64,000 bases of DNA from Candidatus Puniceispirillum sp. (GTDB lineage Bacteria; Pseudomonadota; Alphaproteobacteria; Puniceispirillales; Puniceispirillaceae), in contig JAOEUK010000007.1 in NCBI GenBank assembly GCA_028382965.1, forward strand, positions 62,001 through 126,000, read 5' to 3'. The notes beneath the pieces are model-generated. The model had not been told where the DNA came from. It saw nothing but the letters and a program-made list of their open reading frames with translations, and did not search any database. Positions 56,122 through 63,806 of the stretch are shown here, one piece after another; position 1 is the stretch's first letter, and the number at the start of each line of letters is the position of its first letter. Position numbers and translations under genes: made by a program.

Positions 56122-56792
56122 TTCTTGTCTCCTTTACCTTCTCTCGGTAATGGTTTGAAGTTGTACGTGCTAAAAAGTTCTTGGGATTTACTTTGAAACG
56201 TTACAAGATTCTTATTGTCAAGCTGAGACTCAGAGTCGTCTCGCTCATCTTTAGTATTAGGCAGATCCAGTGCAACCGCTATAGAATACCATATATAGGC
56301 ATTGCCGTAATCTGGTTCCTTTAAGATCGTCAAATGATAATTCGCGTATTGTGGAATTGCTTGTAAATCTTTTTCGTCTATTCGTGCTTGCAAAGCCTCA
56401 CCAACTCGCGCACGAACCTGATCAGCCATCTTTTCAGGCAATAAATCCATGATAGTGTCCGCAAGGTTTTCCGCATCTTCTATGCCACCTAACTGGGCTT
56501 GCCATGACCAGTAAAGCGCGTCAGCGTAATTGCGTGGTCGCCCTTTACCAGCATTTAGTAATACTGCAAGATTGTATTGAGCATCATGGCGAGCCGCTTT
56601 TGCCTGTGCTTTAAAAAGAGTTATGGCATGAACATAATTTTTATCTTTGACGGCCTGTACAGCCTCCTTAAATGCTGCATTTTCAATTTTGACTTTTGTA
56701 TTGCTAGCAAACAAAGGGAGGGGAAAGAGAAAAATAGCAATAATCACAAATCGAACAAAGAACTGATTGGCAAACGTAAAATTTTTAATCAT
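56118..56792 (-). CDS. Exported Sel1-repeat/TPR-like protein
   Basis: A 224-residue protein with a signal peptide (about residues 1-30, FPLPLFAS-NT). Sel1-type repeats follow: KNYVHAITLFKAQAKAARHD, AQYNLAVLLNAGKGRPRNYADALYW and DYGNAYIWYSIAVALDLP. Sel1 proteins are scaffolds for protein complexes, here in the periplasm. The start overlaps the stop of the 128-residue gene (ATGA) and the stop overlaps the next start, so all three genes are coupled. No specific function can be assigned. Confidence 0.82.
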   Translation of the reverse strand: MIKNFTFANQFFVRFVIIAIFLFPLPLFASNTKVKIENAAFKEAVQAVKDKNYVHAITLFKAQAKAARHDAQYNLAVLLNAGKGRPRNYADALYWSWQAQLGGIEDAENLADTIMDLLPEKMADQVRARVGEALQARIDEKDLQAIPQYANYHLTILKEPDYGNAYIWYSIAVALDLPNTKDERDDSESQLDNKNLVTFQSKSQELFSTYNFKPLPREGKGDKK

Positions 56793-57175
56793 CGTCCTGC
56801 CATCATGACCAATTGAAGGTATAATACCCGCATTTTAAATTTTGAATTTGGACGTTGCTCATAAACCACAATTCGTGGCCGATTGGCATTTTGGCGTTGG
56901 AACTCTATAGACATATTTTCTGGTAAGTAGATGCCGTGCGTCTCTAATGTGCCGGAGGGATCACTGTCAAAAGCCTGATGGAAATCTATATCAATCCATG
57001 TTCGTGCTAACGCTTTGCCAAGAATCTCTGGTAAGAACTCGCGCACATCATCGCGGCCAGTGAAGTGTTTTTCACCATCAAAAAGTGAGAAGGGCTGGCT
57101 ACTTTTGTCTTTGTTGGTGGTTGCTGGAAGTCTCTTTTCAAAGGGTACCAGCGATGTATTTTGTTTGTGGGGCAT
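56789..57175 (-). CDS. Protein with a segment resembling a nitrile-hydratase-like leader (NHLP) domain
   Basis: A 128-residue protein, first gene of a coupled three-gene operon. Residues 48-92 read EILGKALARTWIDIDFHQAF then DSDPSGTLETHGIYLPENM, the spacing of nitrile hydratase alpha/NHLP leaders (A-x-x-W-x-D-x-x-F, D-P-x-x-x-L-x-x-x-G-I-x-L-P-E). The N-terminal 45 residues are polar. The C-terminus (RPRIVVYEQRPN and on) is short and has no Cys or Ser/Thr-rich core peptide. No YcaO or radical SAM modification enzyme is seen in the window. The likeness is by eye only; a fold-level relic without RiPP function is quite possible. Confidence 0.6.
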   Translation of the reverse strand: MPHKQNTSLVPFEKRLPATTNKDKSSQPFSLFDGEKHFTGRDDVREFLPEILGKALARTWIDIDFHQAFDSDPSGTLETHGIYLPENMSIEFQRQNANRPRIVVYEQRPNSKFKMRVLYLQLVMMAGR

Positions 57176-57316
57176 CGTCTACTTTCTTCAATTGCCTAGT
57201 TAATATGATGCATTAGCATCTGCTAAACAAGTTGAATCTCAGATGTTATTCAGCTCACGAGTCTCTTGTCACTCTTTGTTTTATTTTTTTGTGAACACTA
57301 AGTAGTTCAATGTCTT

Positions 57317-57332
57317 TGGCATAAAACTTGCT
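57317..57332 (+). promoter_or_regulatory. Sigma-54 (RpoN) promoter, -24/-12
   Basis: TGGCATAAAACTTGCT matches the consensus except one base of the -24 element and has GG-N10-GC. It lies 37 bp upstream of the flagellar rod/hook gene, in the right direction. Confidence 0.8.
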
Positions 57333-57368
57333 GCATTATCATCAAATAATATTGTAGGTTACAAAATC

Positions 57369-58172
57369 ATGATTTCAGTAATTCGTAGTGGTATGGATGC
57401 AGCACTCCAGAATTTGGACGTGACATCTAACAACATAGCTAATGCACGGACTACAGGCTTTAAGAAAAGAGAAGCTAATTTCGTTGATATGTATAGCACC
57501 GCCATTAAAACGCCAACAGGCGGTAGAATTGGTGTTGGTGTTAGAACCCCAGAAATCAGGATGATGCAAACGCAAGGAAACTTAAAGAATACTGATCAAG
57601 CCCTTGACCTCGCCATTGAAGGCAATGGTATGTTTGCGCTTCGCAATGAAGCAAACCCAAACTCTGATTTGTATACTCGTGATGGTTCTTTTGGCCTGAA
57701 TACGGATGGTGTAATAGTTAATAGAGAAGGGTACTCTCTTCTATCAGCAGGGGGCCAACCGATAAATGTCCCGATGACATCTGCTGGAGTTTTGACGGCT
57801 AACGGATTTCAAGAGTTTAATCCTCCTGCAAAATTGACCTCTATCGCGATTATTAAAGATGGCAGTATTGAGGCGACCTACGGCGGAACTAATATAGTTA
57901 CGGTAGGAAAAGTTGGCCTGGCTTCATTTGGTGATCCAAATAGGTTAACGCCCGTTGGTGCCAACCTCTTCCGTTCAAGTAAAGCGTCAGGAGCAGCAGT
58001 TTTAGCTGAGGCTACTATTGAAGGTCGCGGTAAAATCCATTCGGGTGCTTTGGAAATGGCTAACACTGACATTACCGAAGAGTTGTCAAATATGATTAGA
58101 GCACAACAAGCTTTTTCAGGGTCTTCCCGTCTCCTTCAAGCTGAGACAGAAATGGTACGAAAGTTTGTTTAG
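57369..58172 (+). CDS. Flagellar hook-basal body protein (FlgE/FlgF/FlgG family)
   Basis: A 267-residue rod/hook family protein. The N-terminal motif SGMDAALQNLDVTSNNIANA and TTGFKKREANFVDMY are the family signature. The centre has TQGNLKNTDQALDLAIEGNG and YTRDGSFGLNTDG, and the C-terminus has GALEMANTDITEELSNMI followed by an RAQQAF-type end. The length and GVGV segment fit FlgF or FlgG, which form the basal body rod; I cannot separate the two. A sigma-54 promoter lies 37 bp upstream. It is convergent with the fliA operon's last gene, 15 bp apart. Confidence 0.9.
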   Translation: MISVIRSGMDAALQNLDVTSNNIANARTTGFKKREANFVDMYSTAIKTPTGGRIGVGVRTPEIRMMQTQGNLKNTDQALDLAIEGNGMFALRNEANPNSDLYTRDGSFGLNTDGVIVNREGYSLLSAGGQPINVPMTSAGVLTANGFQEFNPPAKLTSIAIIKDGSIEATYGGTNIVTVGKVGLASFGDPNRLTPVGANLFRSSKASGAAVLAEATIEGRGKIHSGALEMANTDITEELSNMIRAQQAFSGSSRLLQAETEMVRKFV

Positions 58173-58187
58173 GGTTTGGTAAGTCTA

Positions 58188-58601
58188 TTACTTTAATGTC
58201 AAAGACCAATTTAAACTAGTAATTGAAGCGTCGGTTGGCTCTTCAATTATCAAGCAACCGTTGCTATCCAAAACCAGTGTTGTATTTAATATCATTTTTG
58301 CTGTTCCTGCTCTTTCAGCCGTTCGAGCAATTTGTTTAATTAGTTTGTCAAAATGACGCCGTGGAATTTCCACACTTGCTTCAATCACATTACGGTTTAA
58401 AGGGATGTGTAATTGCCCATTAGGGCTTATTTCTGAATCGTTGGGATTTATCACCATCAAGCATGTGCCGCGGGCGATAGTTATTAGTGATAATGTAATT
58501 AAAAGGCTTTCAGTGCCTGCCCAAGACTGGATTTGTTGTTCAGCGCCACGAATCCGCATTTCAATAGTGTCAATATGCTCAAAAAATTCGGGCTTTGTCA
58601 T
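58188..58601 (-). CDS. Hypothetical protein, last gene of the flhA-flhF-flhG-fliA operon
   Basis: A 137-residue soluble protein that I do not recognise. It has an N-terminal helix (EFFEHIDTIEMRIRGAEQQI) and a beta-rich middle (LMVINPNDSEI, MILNTTLVLDSNGCLIIEEP). It starts four bases after the fliA stop, so it belongs to the flagellar operon. The position suggests an anti-sigma or flagellar assembly role, but no FlgM-like sequence is visible and this is speculation. Confidence 0.65.
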   Translation of the reverse strand: MTKPEFFEHIDTIEMRIRGAEQQIQSWAGTESLLITLSLITIARGTCLMVINPNDSEISPNGQLHIPLNRNVIEASVEIPRRHFDKLIKQIARTAERAGTAKMILNTTLVLDSNGCLIIEEPTDASITSLNWSLTLK

Positions 58602-58605
58602 GTTT

Positions 58606-59328
58606 TTATATTGCTTGTAGGTTTTTCATGTTGTCACGAAGGTTTGCAATTGCTGCTTTTTTAATTTGTGAGACTCTGCCACTGGAAACATCGAGGACTT
58701 CAGCAATTTCCATGACATTGAGTTCTTCCACATAGTACAATTGGATAACGAGGGCTTCATTGCCAGAAAGCTCCTGTAAAGCAAGTTTCAGCACTTCTTT
58801 AAGGTCTTTGCTGTTCAGCAAATCTTCAGGTGAGTCATCAGCAGAGGCAAACCAGATTGAATATTGATCATATACGCTATCAAGAGACTCATGGGAGTTA
58901 GCTTGAAACGCTCTTTCCCATTCTCTAAATTCAGGCTCACTTATCCCCATAGCATTGCTTATTTCCACCGACGTTGGCTCGTGGAAGAGTTTCCCCCGGA
59001 GGTCTGATACTACTTTATTGTAACGCTTTTTCATCGTTATTGTGGTTCGACATAAATTAGAAGCTTTTCTCAAGTGATCAATAATGTCACCTTTGATTCT
59101 TATTGAGGCGTAAGTTGCAAAGGTTGCACCTTCTTTCAAAGTGTATTGCTGTGCTGCATTTATAAGAGCGGCAAACCCGATCTGGATTATGTCTTCAATC
59201 TCAATGGCATGACTTGCTCGGCCATAGATGTGCCAGGCAATTTTCTTTACCAGATTGGTGTGTGACTTGATGACCTCGTCAACATCCATTTTTTGATCAG
59301 CATAATGGTCGCGTTTTACTGAACTCAT
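58606..59328 (-). CDS. fliA: Flagellar sigma factor FliA (sigma-28)
   Basis: A 240-residue sigma-70 family factor without region 1, with the length and layout of FliA. Region 2 shows DIIQIGFAALINAAQQY and FATYASIRIKGDIIDHLRK. Region 3 has EPTSVEISNAMGISEPEF. Region 4 has the helix-turn-helix VMEIAEVLDVSSGRVSQIKK. It directs late flagellar genes such as flagellin. Its start overlaps the flhG stop by four bases (ATGA), so it is coupled. The genome thus seems to use both sigma-54 and FliA for flagella. Confidence 0.93.
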   Translation of the reverse strand: MSSVKRDHYADQKMDVDEVIKSHTNLVKKIAWHIYGRASHAIEIEDIIQIGFAALINAAQQYTLKEGATFATYASIRIKGDIIDHLRKASNLCRTTITMKKRYNKVVSDLRGKLFHEPTSVEISNAMGISEPEFREWERAFQANSHESLDSVYDQYSIWFASADDSPEDLLNSKDLKEVLKLALQELSGNEALVIQLYYVEELNVMEIAEVLDVSSGRVSQIKKAAIANLRDNMKNLQAI

Positions 59329-60113
59329 TTTCGACCTCCGTTATCAAAAAATTTTAAAGATTTACTGGAATGAATGGGCACAGTTATCAAAGTCTTGGCC
59401 ATCTCTTTAAAACAAGCTGAAGGCACTGAATTGGGCTGGCTAAGCGTTACTGGGTTTCGTTGAGTGACAGCGTGTTTTATTTCTTTTGAATATGGTATCA
59501 TCCCAGCGTAATGCAAATTCACGTCCAAAAAGCGTATTGCTATTTCACGAAATTTTTCAAAGCTATTTTTTGCCATACTATTAGTTTCAGCCATATTTAC
59601 GGCAACTGCAAAGTTTTTTACTCTGGCCTCCAAATTTGCTGCTTTAATTAAAGCGTAAGCATCTAGAAAACTTGTTGGCTCCTCTACCAATACAACCAAG
59701 GAGATGTCTGATGCGCTGGTGAAAAATAATGTGCTCTCTGCAGCACCAGCCGGGCAGTCCACAATCAAATAATCAATATTTCTACTAAGATTTGAAATCC
59801 CTGATAAAATTTGATGACGCCGCTTATTATCTAAATTTAAAAGCTCGGTTAATCCTGAACCCCCTGATAAAATACTCAAATTATCACTAAATCTCGTAAT
59901 ACTTTCTTCCATTGTGCATGTGCCATCTAAAAAATCTGCCACTGATTTACTTGGTTTTGTTCCAAGTAATACATGCACGTTTGCAAGGCCAAAGTCGGCA
60001 TCAAAAAGAAGCACATTCCTTCCGGACTGTCCAAGTGAGATTGCAAGGTTGACTGCGGTGTTTGTTTTTCCGACACCGCCTTTGCCACTAGTTACTGCAA
60101 TTGAAAGTGTCAT
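59325..60113 (-). CDS. flhG: FlhG (MinD-like ATPase), flagellar number regulator
   Basis: A 262-residue ParA/MinD family ATPase. The deviant Walker A motif SGKGGVGKTNTAVNLA has Lys11 and Lys16; LLFDADFGLANVHVLLG and IVDCPAGAAEST follow. FlhG limits the number and sets the place of polar flagella, acting with FlhF. It lies between flhF and fliA in the usual order. The short C-terminal extension (SSKSLKFFDNGG) is less conserved and the amphipathic MinD membrane helix is not obvious. Confidence 0.93.
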   Translation of the reverse strand: MTLSIAVTSGKGGVGKTNTAVNLAISLGQSGRNVLLFDADFGLANVHVLLGTKPSKSVADFLDGTCTMEESITRFSDNLSILSGGSGLTELLNLDNKRRHQILSGISNLSRNIDYLIVDCPAGAAESTLFFTSASDISLVVLVEEPTSFLDAYALIKAANLEARVKNFAVAVNMAETNSMAKNSFEKFREIAIRFLDVNLHYAGMIPYSKEIKHAVTQRNPVTLSQPNSVPSACFKEMAKTLITVPIHSSKSLKFFDNGGRK

Positions 60114-60115
60114 TT

Positions 60116-61261
60116 TTAATTTTCTGACTTATGAGTAAAAGGTGAATTTGTAACTTCAGAATTCAGGTTCTCTTGCAGATATTGCATCAATACACTCTCT
60201 GATGCAAATATTGGGGCGTCTACGATAGACTTTGAGGCTGAAAAAAGGCCAATTTTAGCATCAACTGCTGCAAGGGAAGAAAACTCGGTGGTTGTTACGT
60301 CACATTCATCAAGTTTTGTCAGCGCAACTATTGGGTCAAGGAATTTTAATTTATTCATTGTTAATTCAATCATGTTTGAGCTAGTACTAGCTGGGATTGT
60401 TGCAATCACGCTTAAATCTTGAGGATCAAAACCCTGATATATTTCTGCTAGCTTGGGTATTGCTTGTCCAATTGGCAATGCTAAATCAAAAACCATTATT
60501 TCGTTGGGTTTCATTTTTTTGAAATCTGATGAAGGCGTATTAGTGCCAACTGTATAAACCTGGCTGTTGAGCAACCTAGCAAAATCCTGCAATCGATTAA
60601 ATTCACTTTGTCCTTCTGATCTCATTTCAACTGTTATCACCTCTTTGTTTGGACTCGCTTCTTTTAGCATGGCAGTAAGTTTGCCAACTAGTGTTGTTCT
60701 ACCAGTGCCAGATTGACCTGTTACAAAAATCAGTTTTTTTGACAAAAGCTTTTCACTGTTCGTATATGTCAAATGCGAAGTCAAATCGGTTAAAAAGGCC
60801 TCACAGCCGTCATGATAAGCCAAACCCAGATAGGAACTCTTGAAGTCATTAAGAATTTGGGATGAAAATCCAGCTTGCTGAAGAATAACCCTGCTATTTG
60901 CGGATAAATTCTGATTGGTACCATTTAAATCTGTGATGAAGAGTCCGTTCAGCATGTCTTGAAATTCAATCATCTGTTTACGTAAACTATTTAGTTCGCT
61001 GACATGCGGTGTTGATTGTTCGGGCACAATTAAAGGTAGTTGTTTGCCTGGAGCATTGATGATCTTATCAGAAAAAATATTTGCAAATTTATTTTTGGCA
61101 GTTGAGTTTTGCTGACTTAGTGTTGAGCCGGCAGACGCCTCCATAACAACTTTTCCATTTCTTTTAGTTGTTGATAAAATCACTGCATCTGGTCCGAGTT
61201 TACTAACAATCTCATCCATAGCGGCTGCGCTATCTATTGCTTGTACCGTTAATTTTGACAT
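60116..61261 (-). CDS. flhF: FlhF-like flagellar GTPase with degenerate nucleotide site
   Basis: A 381-residue SRP-type GTPase, identified by order (flhA-flhF-flhG) and by sequence: an N-terminal basic start, a linker, and a C-terminal NG-like domain. The P-loop reads TGQSGTGRTTLVGK (181-194), with arginine 188 in place of the invariant lysine. The region where G3 (DTAGR) belongs reads VFDLALPIG (257-265). G4 is kept as TKLDE (315-319). The N-terminal half is short. It may bind GTP weakly or act only as a scaffold; functional homologues elsewhere control polar flagellar placement. It lies two bases upstream of flhG. Confidence 0.88.
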   Translation of the reverse strand: MSKLTVQAIDSAAAMDEIVSKLGPDAVILSTTKRNGKVVMEASAGSTLSQQNSTAKNKFANIFSDKIINAPGKQLPLIVPEQSTPHVSELNSLRKQMIEFQDMLNGLFITDLNGTNQNLSANSRVILQQAGFSSQILNDFKSSYLGLAYHDGCEAFLTDLTSHLTYTNSEKLLSKKLIFVTGQSGTGRTTLVGKLTAMLKEASPNKEVITVEMRSEGQSEFNRLQDFARLLNSQVYTVGTNTPSSDFKKMKPNEIMVFDLALPIGQAIPKLAEIYQGFDPQDLSVIATIPASTSSNMIELTMNKLKFLDPIVALTKLDECDVTTTEFSSLAAVDAKIGLFSASKSIVDAPIFASESVLMQYLQENLNSEVTNSPFTHKSEN

Positions 61262-61301
61262 TAGTTAAAATCCTTTTTTTAATGCAGCAAAAAATGCTTT
61301 G

Positions 61302-63422
61302 TTAATCTTTGATCTCTAATTTTGGATCTTCATCATTGCTAATGGTGGCAATAACATTAATTTTACGATTGTCCGGTAATTCTGTGAAACCAAAGACAAA
61401 CAAGTCATCTATATGATTTCTCAGTAACACAGATAATTGACGCCTGATTTGCGGTGCAACAATTAGCACGGCCTGTTTCCCATCAGCCAAAGATTTTTCA
61501 CTGGTTTGCGATATAGACTTGATTAATCGTTGTGCTAGGTTTGCATCAAGAAGTAAGCTACCATCAGTACTTTGGTTAGCTATTGAAATCAGCATATGTT
61601 CAAGTTCTGAGCTGAGCGTAATCACTGGAAGTGCTTGATTTAAGGGTGCTATTTGTTGGATAAGAAGACCTGCCAAACTTGGGCGCAAAGACTCAGCTAT
61701 CTCTACTACACCTAGGTTTTGTCCAGACATGTTTGCCAACGCTTCAAGAATTTTTCGAAGATCACTAATTGGCACTCTTTCTTTAAGTAACTCGCAAAGG
61801 ATCCCAGTTAAGGTGTGTAGTGGAACTAACTTTGGAACTACGGACTCCACTAAACTAGGTGAAGTCTGTGACAAATTATCAAGCAATTTTTGTACATCGT
61901 CCTGCCCCACTAATTCAGAGGCAAATTTATACATTATTTGTGACAAATGTGTTGCGAGAACTGATTCGGGCTCAATAACTACATATCCATTATTTTCGGC
62001 TTCAGACTCTTTGTGCCGTTCAATCCAAATTGCATCCATATTGAAACTTGGATCTTTGACTTCTATGCCAGAAATTTTTATGTTTGTCTCATCCCCTGGA
62101 ATAGCCATCTTGCAGTTTGGATAAATGACATCTTCTCCTACAATGGTTTGACCAACCCTTACTCGATATTCATTTGCACCCAATGACATGTCATCACGGA
62201 CCCGAACAGCAGGCATTACAAAGCCAAGTGACTTAGATACTTGTTTCCTGATGCTAGTGATTCGATTGACCAGAGGACCCCCTGTATCCTCATCTACCAT
62301 TTCGATGAGTCCGTAGCCAAGCTGAACTGATAAAGGTGAGTTATCAGTCACATCAGTTAAATCAATTTGATCTGGTTTTCTTTCTAATTCATCTTCAGCG
62401 TTTTCTCCCATCTCATCTGGTTTATTTTCAGCGGTCAGCTCTTTGCGCCGCATGATAAACCCTGCCACTCCAGCAACCGCGGCAGCTACTAAAAAGAGTG
62501 CGTTTGGCATGCCTGGAACTAATCCCATAAGGAGTAACACGGCTGAAACAGGGATCCATGCGCGTGAAAGCGAAATTTGTGTGCCAATATGGGATGCCAT
62601 GTTTTGAGTTGATGAGACGCGTGTAACAATTATTGCTGTGGCAATAGCTAGCATTAGTGAAGGAATTTGGGCCACTAACCCATCACCAACAGATAGTAAA
62701 ATATATGTTTCTGCTGCTTGTCCAAAATCTAGGTTGTGCTGTGAAACGCCAATAATCAAACCACCAATTATGTTGATTGCGAGAATTAAGATGCCTGCTA
62801 TTGCATCACCTTTTACAAATTTTGAAGCACCATCCATTGCGCCATAAAAATCCGCCTCCCGTGAAACTTCTTCCCGTCGTTCTTTAGCTTCTTCATTGGT
62901 TAGCACGCCTGCGTTGAGGTCGGCATCAATTGCCATTTGTTTGCCTGGCATGGCGTCAAGAGTAAACCGTGCTGAAACTTCGGCCACTCGTCCTGCACCC
63001 TTTGTAATAACTACCAAATTAATGATCACTAATATTACAAAGACAAAAATTCCAACAACATAATTGCCAGCAATTATAAACTGACCAAAGGCACTAATAA
63101 CCTGGCCTGCTGCTTCTGACCCCTCTTGGCCTTTACCAAGGATGATACGGGTTGAAGCAACATTGAGGCCGAGCCTTAACACTGTTGCAATTAGGAGTAG
63201 GCTTGGAAAACTTGAAAAATCAAGTGGTTTGAATGTGTGAAGGGCTACCATCAATACTAATATTGACAACAAAATATTCGAGACAAAAAACGTATCAAGT
63301 AAAAAAGTTGGTAATGGCAATACCATCATGGCTACCAAAGCCAAAATTCCTGTTGATAGAATTAGTGCTGAAATAGTGGAGCTTAGGCCCGTCATTCCAA
63401 ATTTTTTTAGTGTCATAATCAT
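61302..63422 (-). CDS. flhA: FlhA, flagellar type III export gate protein
   Basis: A protein of about 706 residues, usual for FlhA. Eight membrane segments lie in the N-terminal 330 residues, with LLIATVLRLGLNVASTRIIL, FIMRRK and the cytoplasmic loop VAEVSARFTLDAMPGKQMAI (FHIPEP signature). The C-terminal cytoplasmic domain (about 360-700) docks export substrates. Starts at GTG 63431, ATG 63422 and ATG 63416 are all possible; I took ATG 63422. It heads the flhA-flhF-flhG-fliA operon, with a sigma-54 promoter about 160 bp upstream. Confidence 0.95.
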   Translation of the reverse strand: MIMTLKKFGMTGLSSTISALILSTGILALVAMMVLPLPTFLLDTFFVSNILLSILVLMVALHTFKPLDFSSFPSLLLIATVLRLGLNVASTRIILGKGQEGSEAAGQVISAFGQFIIAGNYVVGIFVFVILVIINLVVITKGAGRVAEVSARFTLDAMPGKQMAIDADLNAGVLTNEEAKERREEVSREADFYGAMDGASKFVKGDAIAGILILAINIIGGLIIGVSQHNLDFGQAAETYILLSVGDGLVAQIPSLMLAIATAIIVTRVSSTQNMASHIGTQISLSRAWIPVSAVLLLMGLVPGMPNALFLVAAAVAGVAGFIMRRKELTAENKPDEMGENAEDELERKPDQIDLTDVTDNSPLSVQLGYGLIEMVDEDTGGPLVNRITSIRKQVSKSLGFVMPAVRVRDDMSLGANEYRVRVGQTIVGEDVIYPNCKMAIPGDETNIKISGIEVKDPSFNMDAIWIERHKESEAENNGYVVIEPESVLATHLSQIMYKFASELVGQDDVQKLLDNLSQTSPSLVESVVPKLVPLHTLTGILCELLKERVPISDLRKILEALANMSGQNLGVVEIAESLRPSLAGLLIQQIAPLNQALPVITLSSELEHMLISIANQSTDGSLLLDANLAQRLIKSISQTSEKSLADGKQAVLIVAPQIRRQLSVLLRNHIDDLFVFGFTELPDNRKINVIATISNDEDPKLEIKD

Positions 63423-63583
63423 GACATTCACTCTGAACTTGTGGGTTGATTAAATTTAAAGTCGACAAAAACAAGCTGTATACTAATAAGACTAATTAAT
63501 TTAAAGATGATAAAAAACAACAATTTAATCCCTTTTCTTTTGAACTCGAATCTAAATTTTTGTACGTTCAAGTCACCTTAAAA

Positions 63584-63599
63584 GGCAATTTTTGTGCCA
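63584..63599 (-). promoter_or_regulatory. Sigma-54 (RpoN) promoter of flhA operon
   Basis: On the minus strand TGGCACAAAAATTGCC, a near-perfect match to TGGCAC-N5-TTGC. It is about 160 bp upstream of flhA in the right direction. The element is also an inverted repeat (GGCA...TGCC). Confidence 0.8.
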
Positions 63600-63740
63600 A
63601 TTTTCTTAGTAAGTTTTGATTGATTAAAATGTTACAAATTTTGGGTTGGTTCAAATGGGCTGATAATGTAGCAAAAAGCCAAGAAAGGTTAAGTCAACAA
63701 TGATTGGGCTGTGAGCAGTCAATTTTCTGGAGAATCTGGT

Positions 63741-63756
63741 TGGCACAGAAGATGCA
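63741..63756 (+). promoter_or_regulatory. Sigma-54 (RpoN) promoter of the lipoprotein gene
   Basis: TGGCACAGAAGATGCA matches TGGCAC-N5-TTGCA with one mismatch and has GG-N10-GC. It lies 50 bp upstream of the ATG at 63807, in the right direction. Confidence 0.8.
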
Positions 63757-63806
63757 TAAAGGGGTGTGATCAAAAAAATGACGCGCGAGCACTTCAGGAG
63801 CTTTTT

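Larger units (their letters stand above)
63432..63806. other. Divergent intergenic region flhA / lipoprotein gene
   Basis: 375 bp, AT-rich. It holds one sigma-54 site on the minus strand (63584-63599) for flhA and one on the plus strand (63741-63756) for the lipoprotein gene. The first is nearly palindromic, so it also gives a GG-N10-GC match on the plus strand. No gene is seen. Confidence 0.55.
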
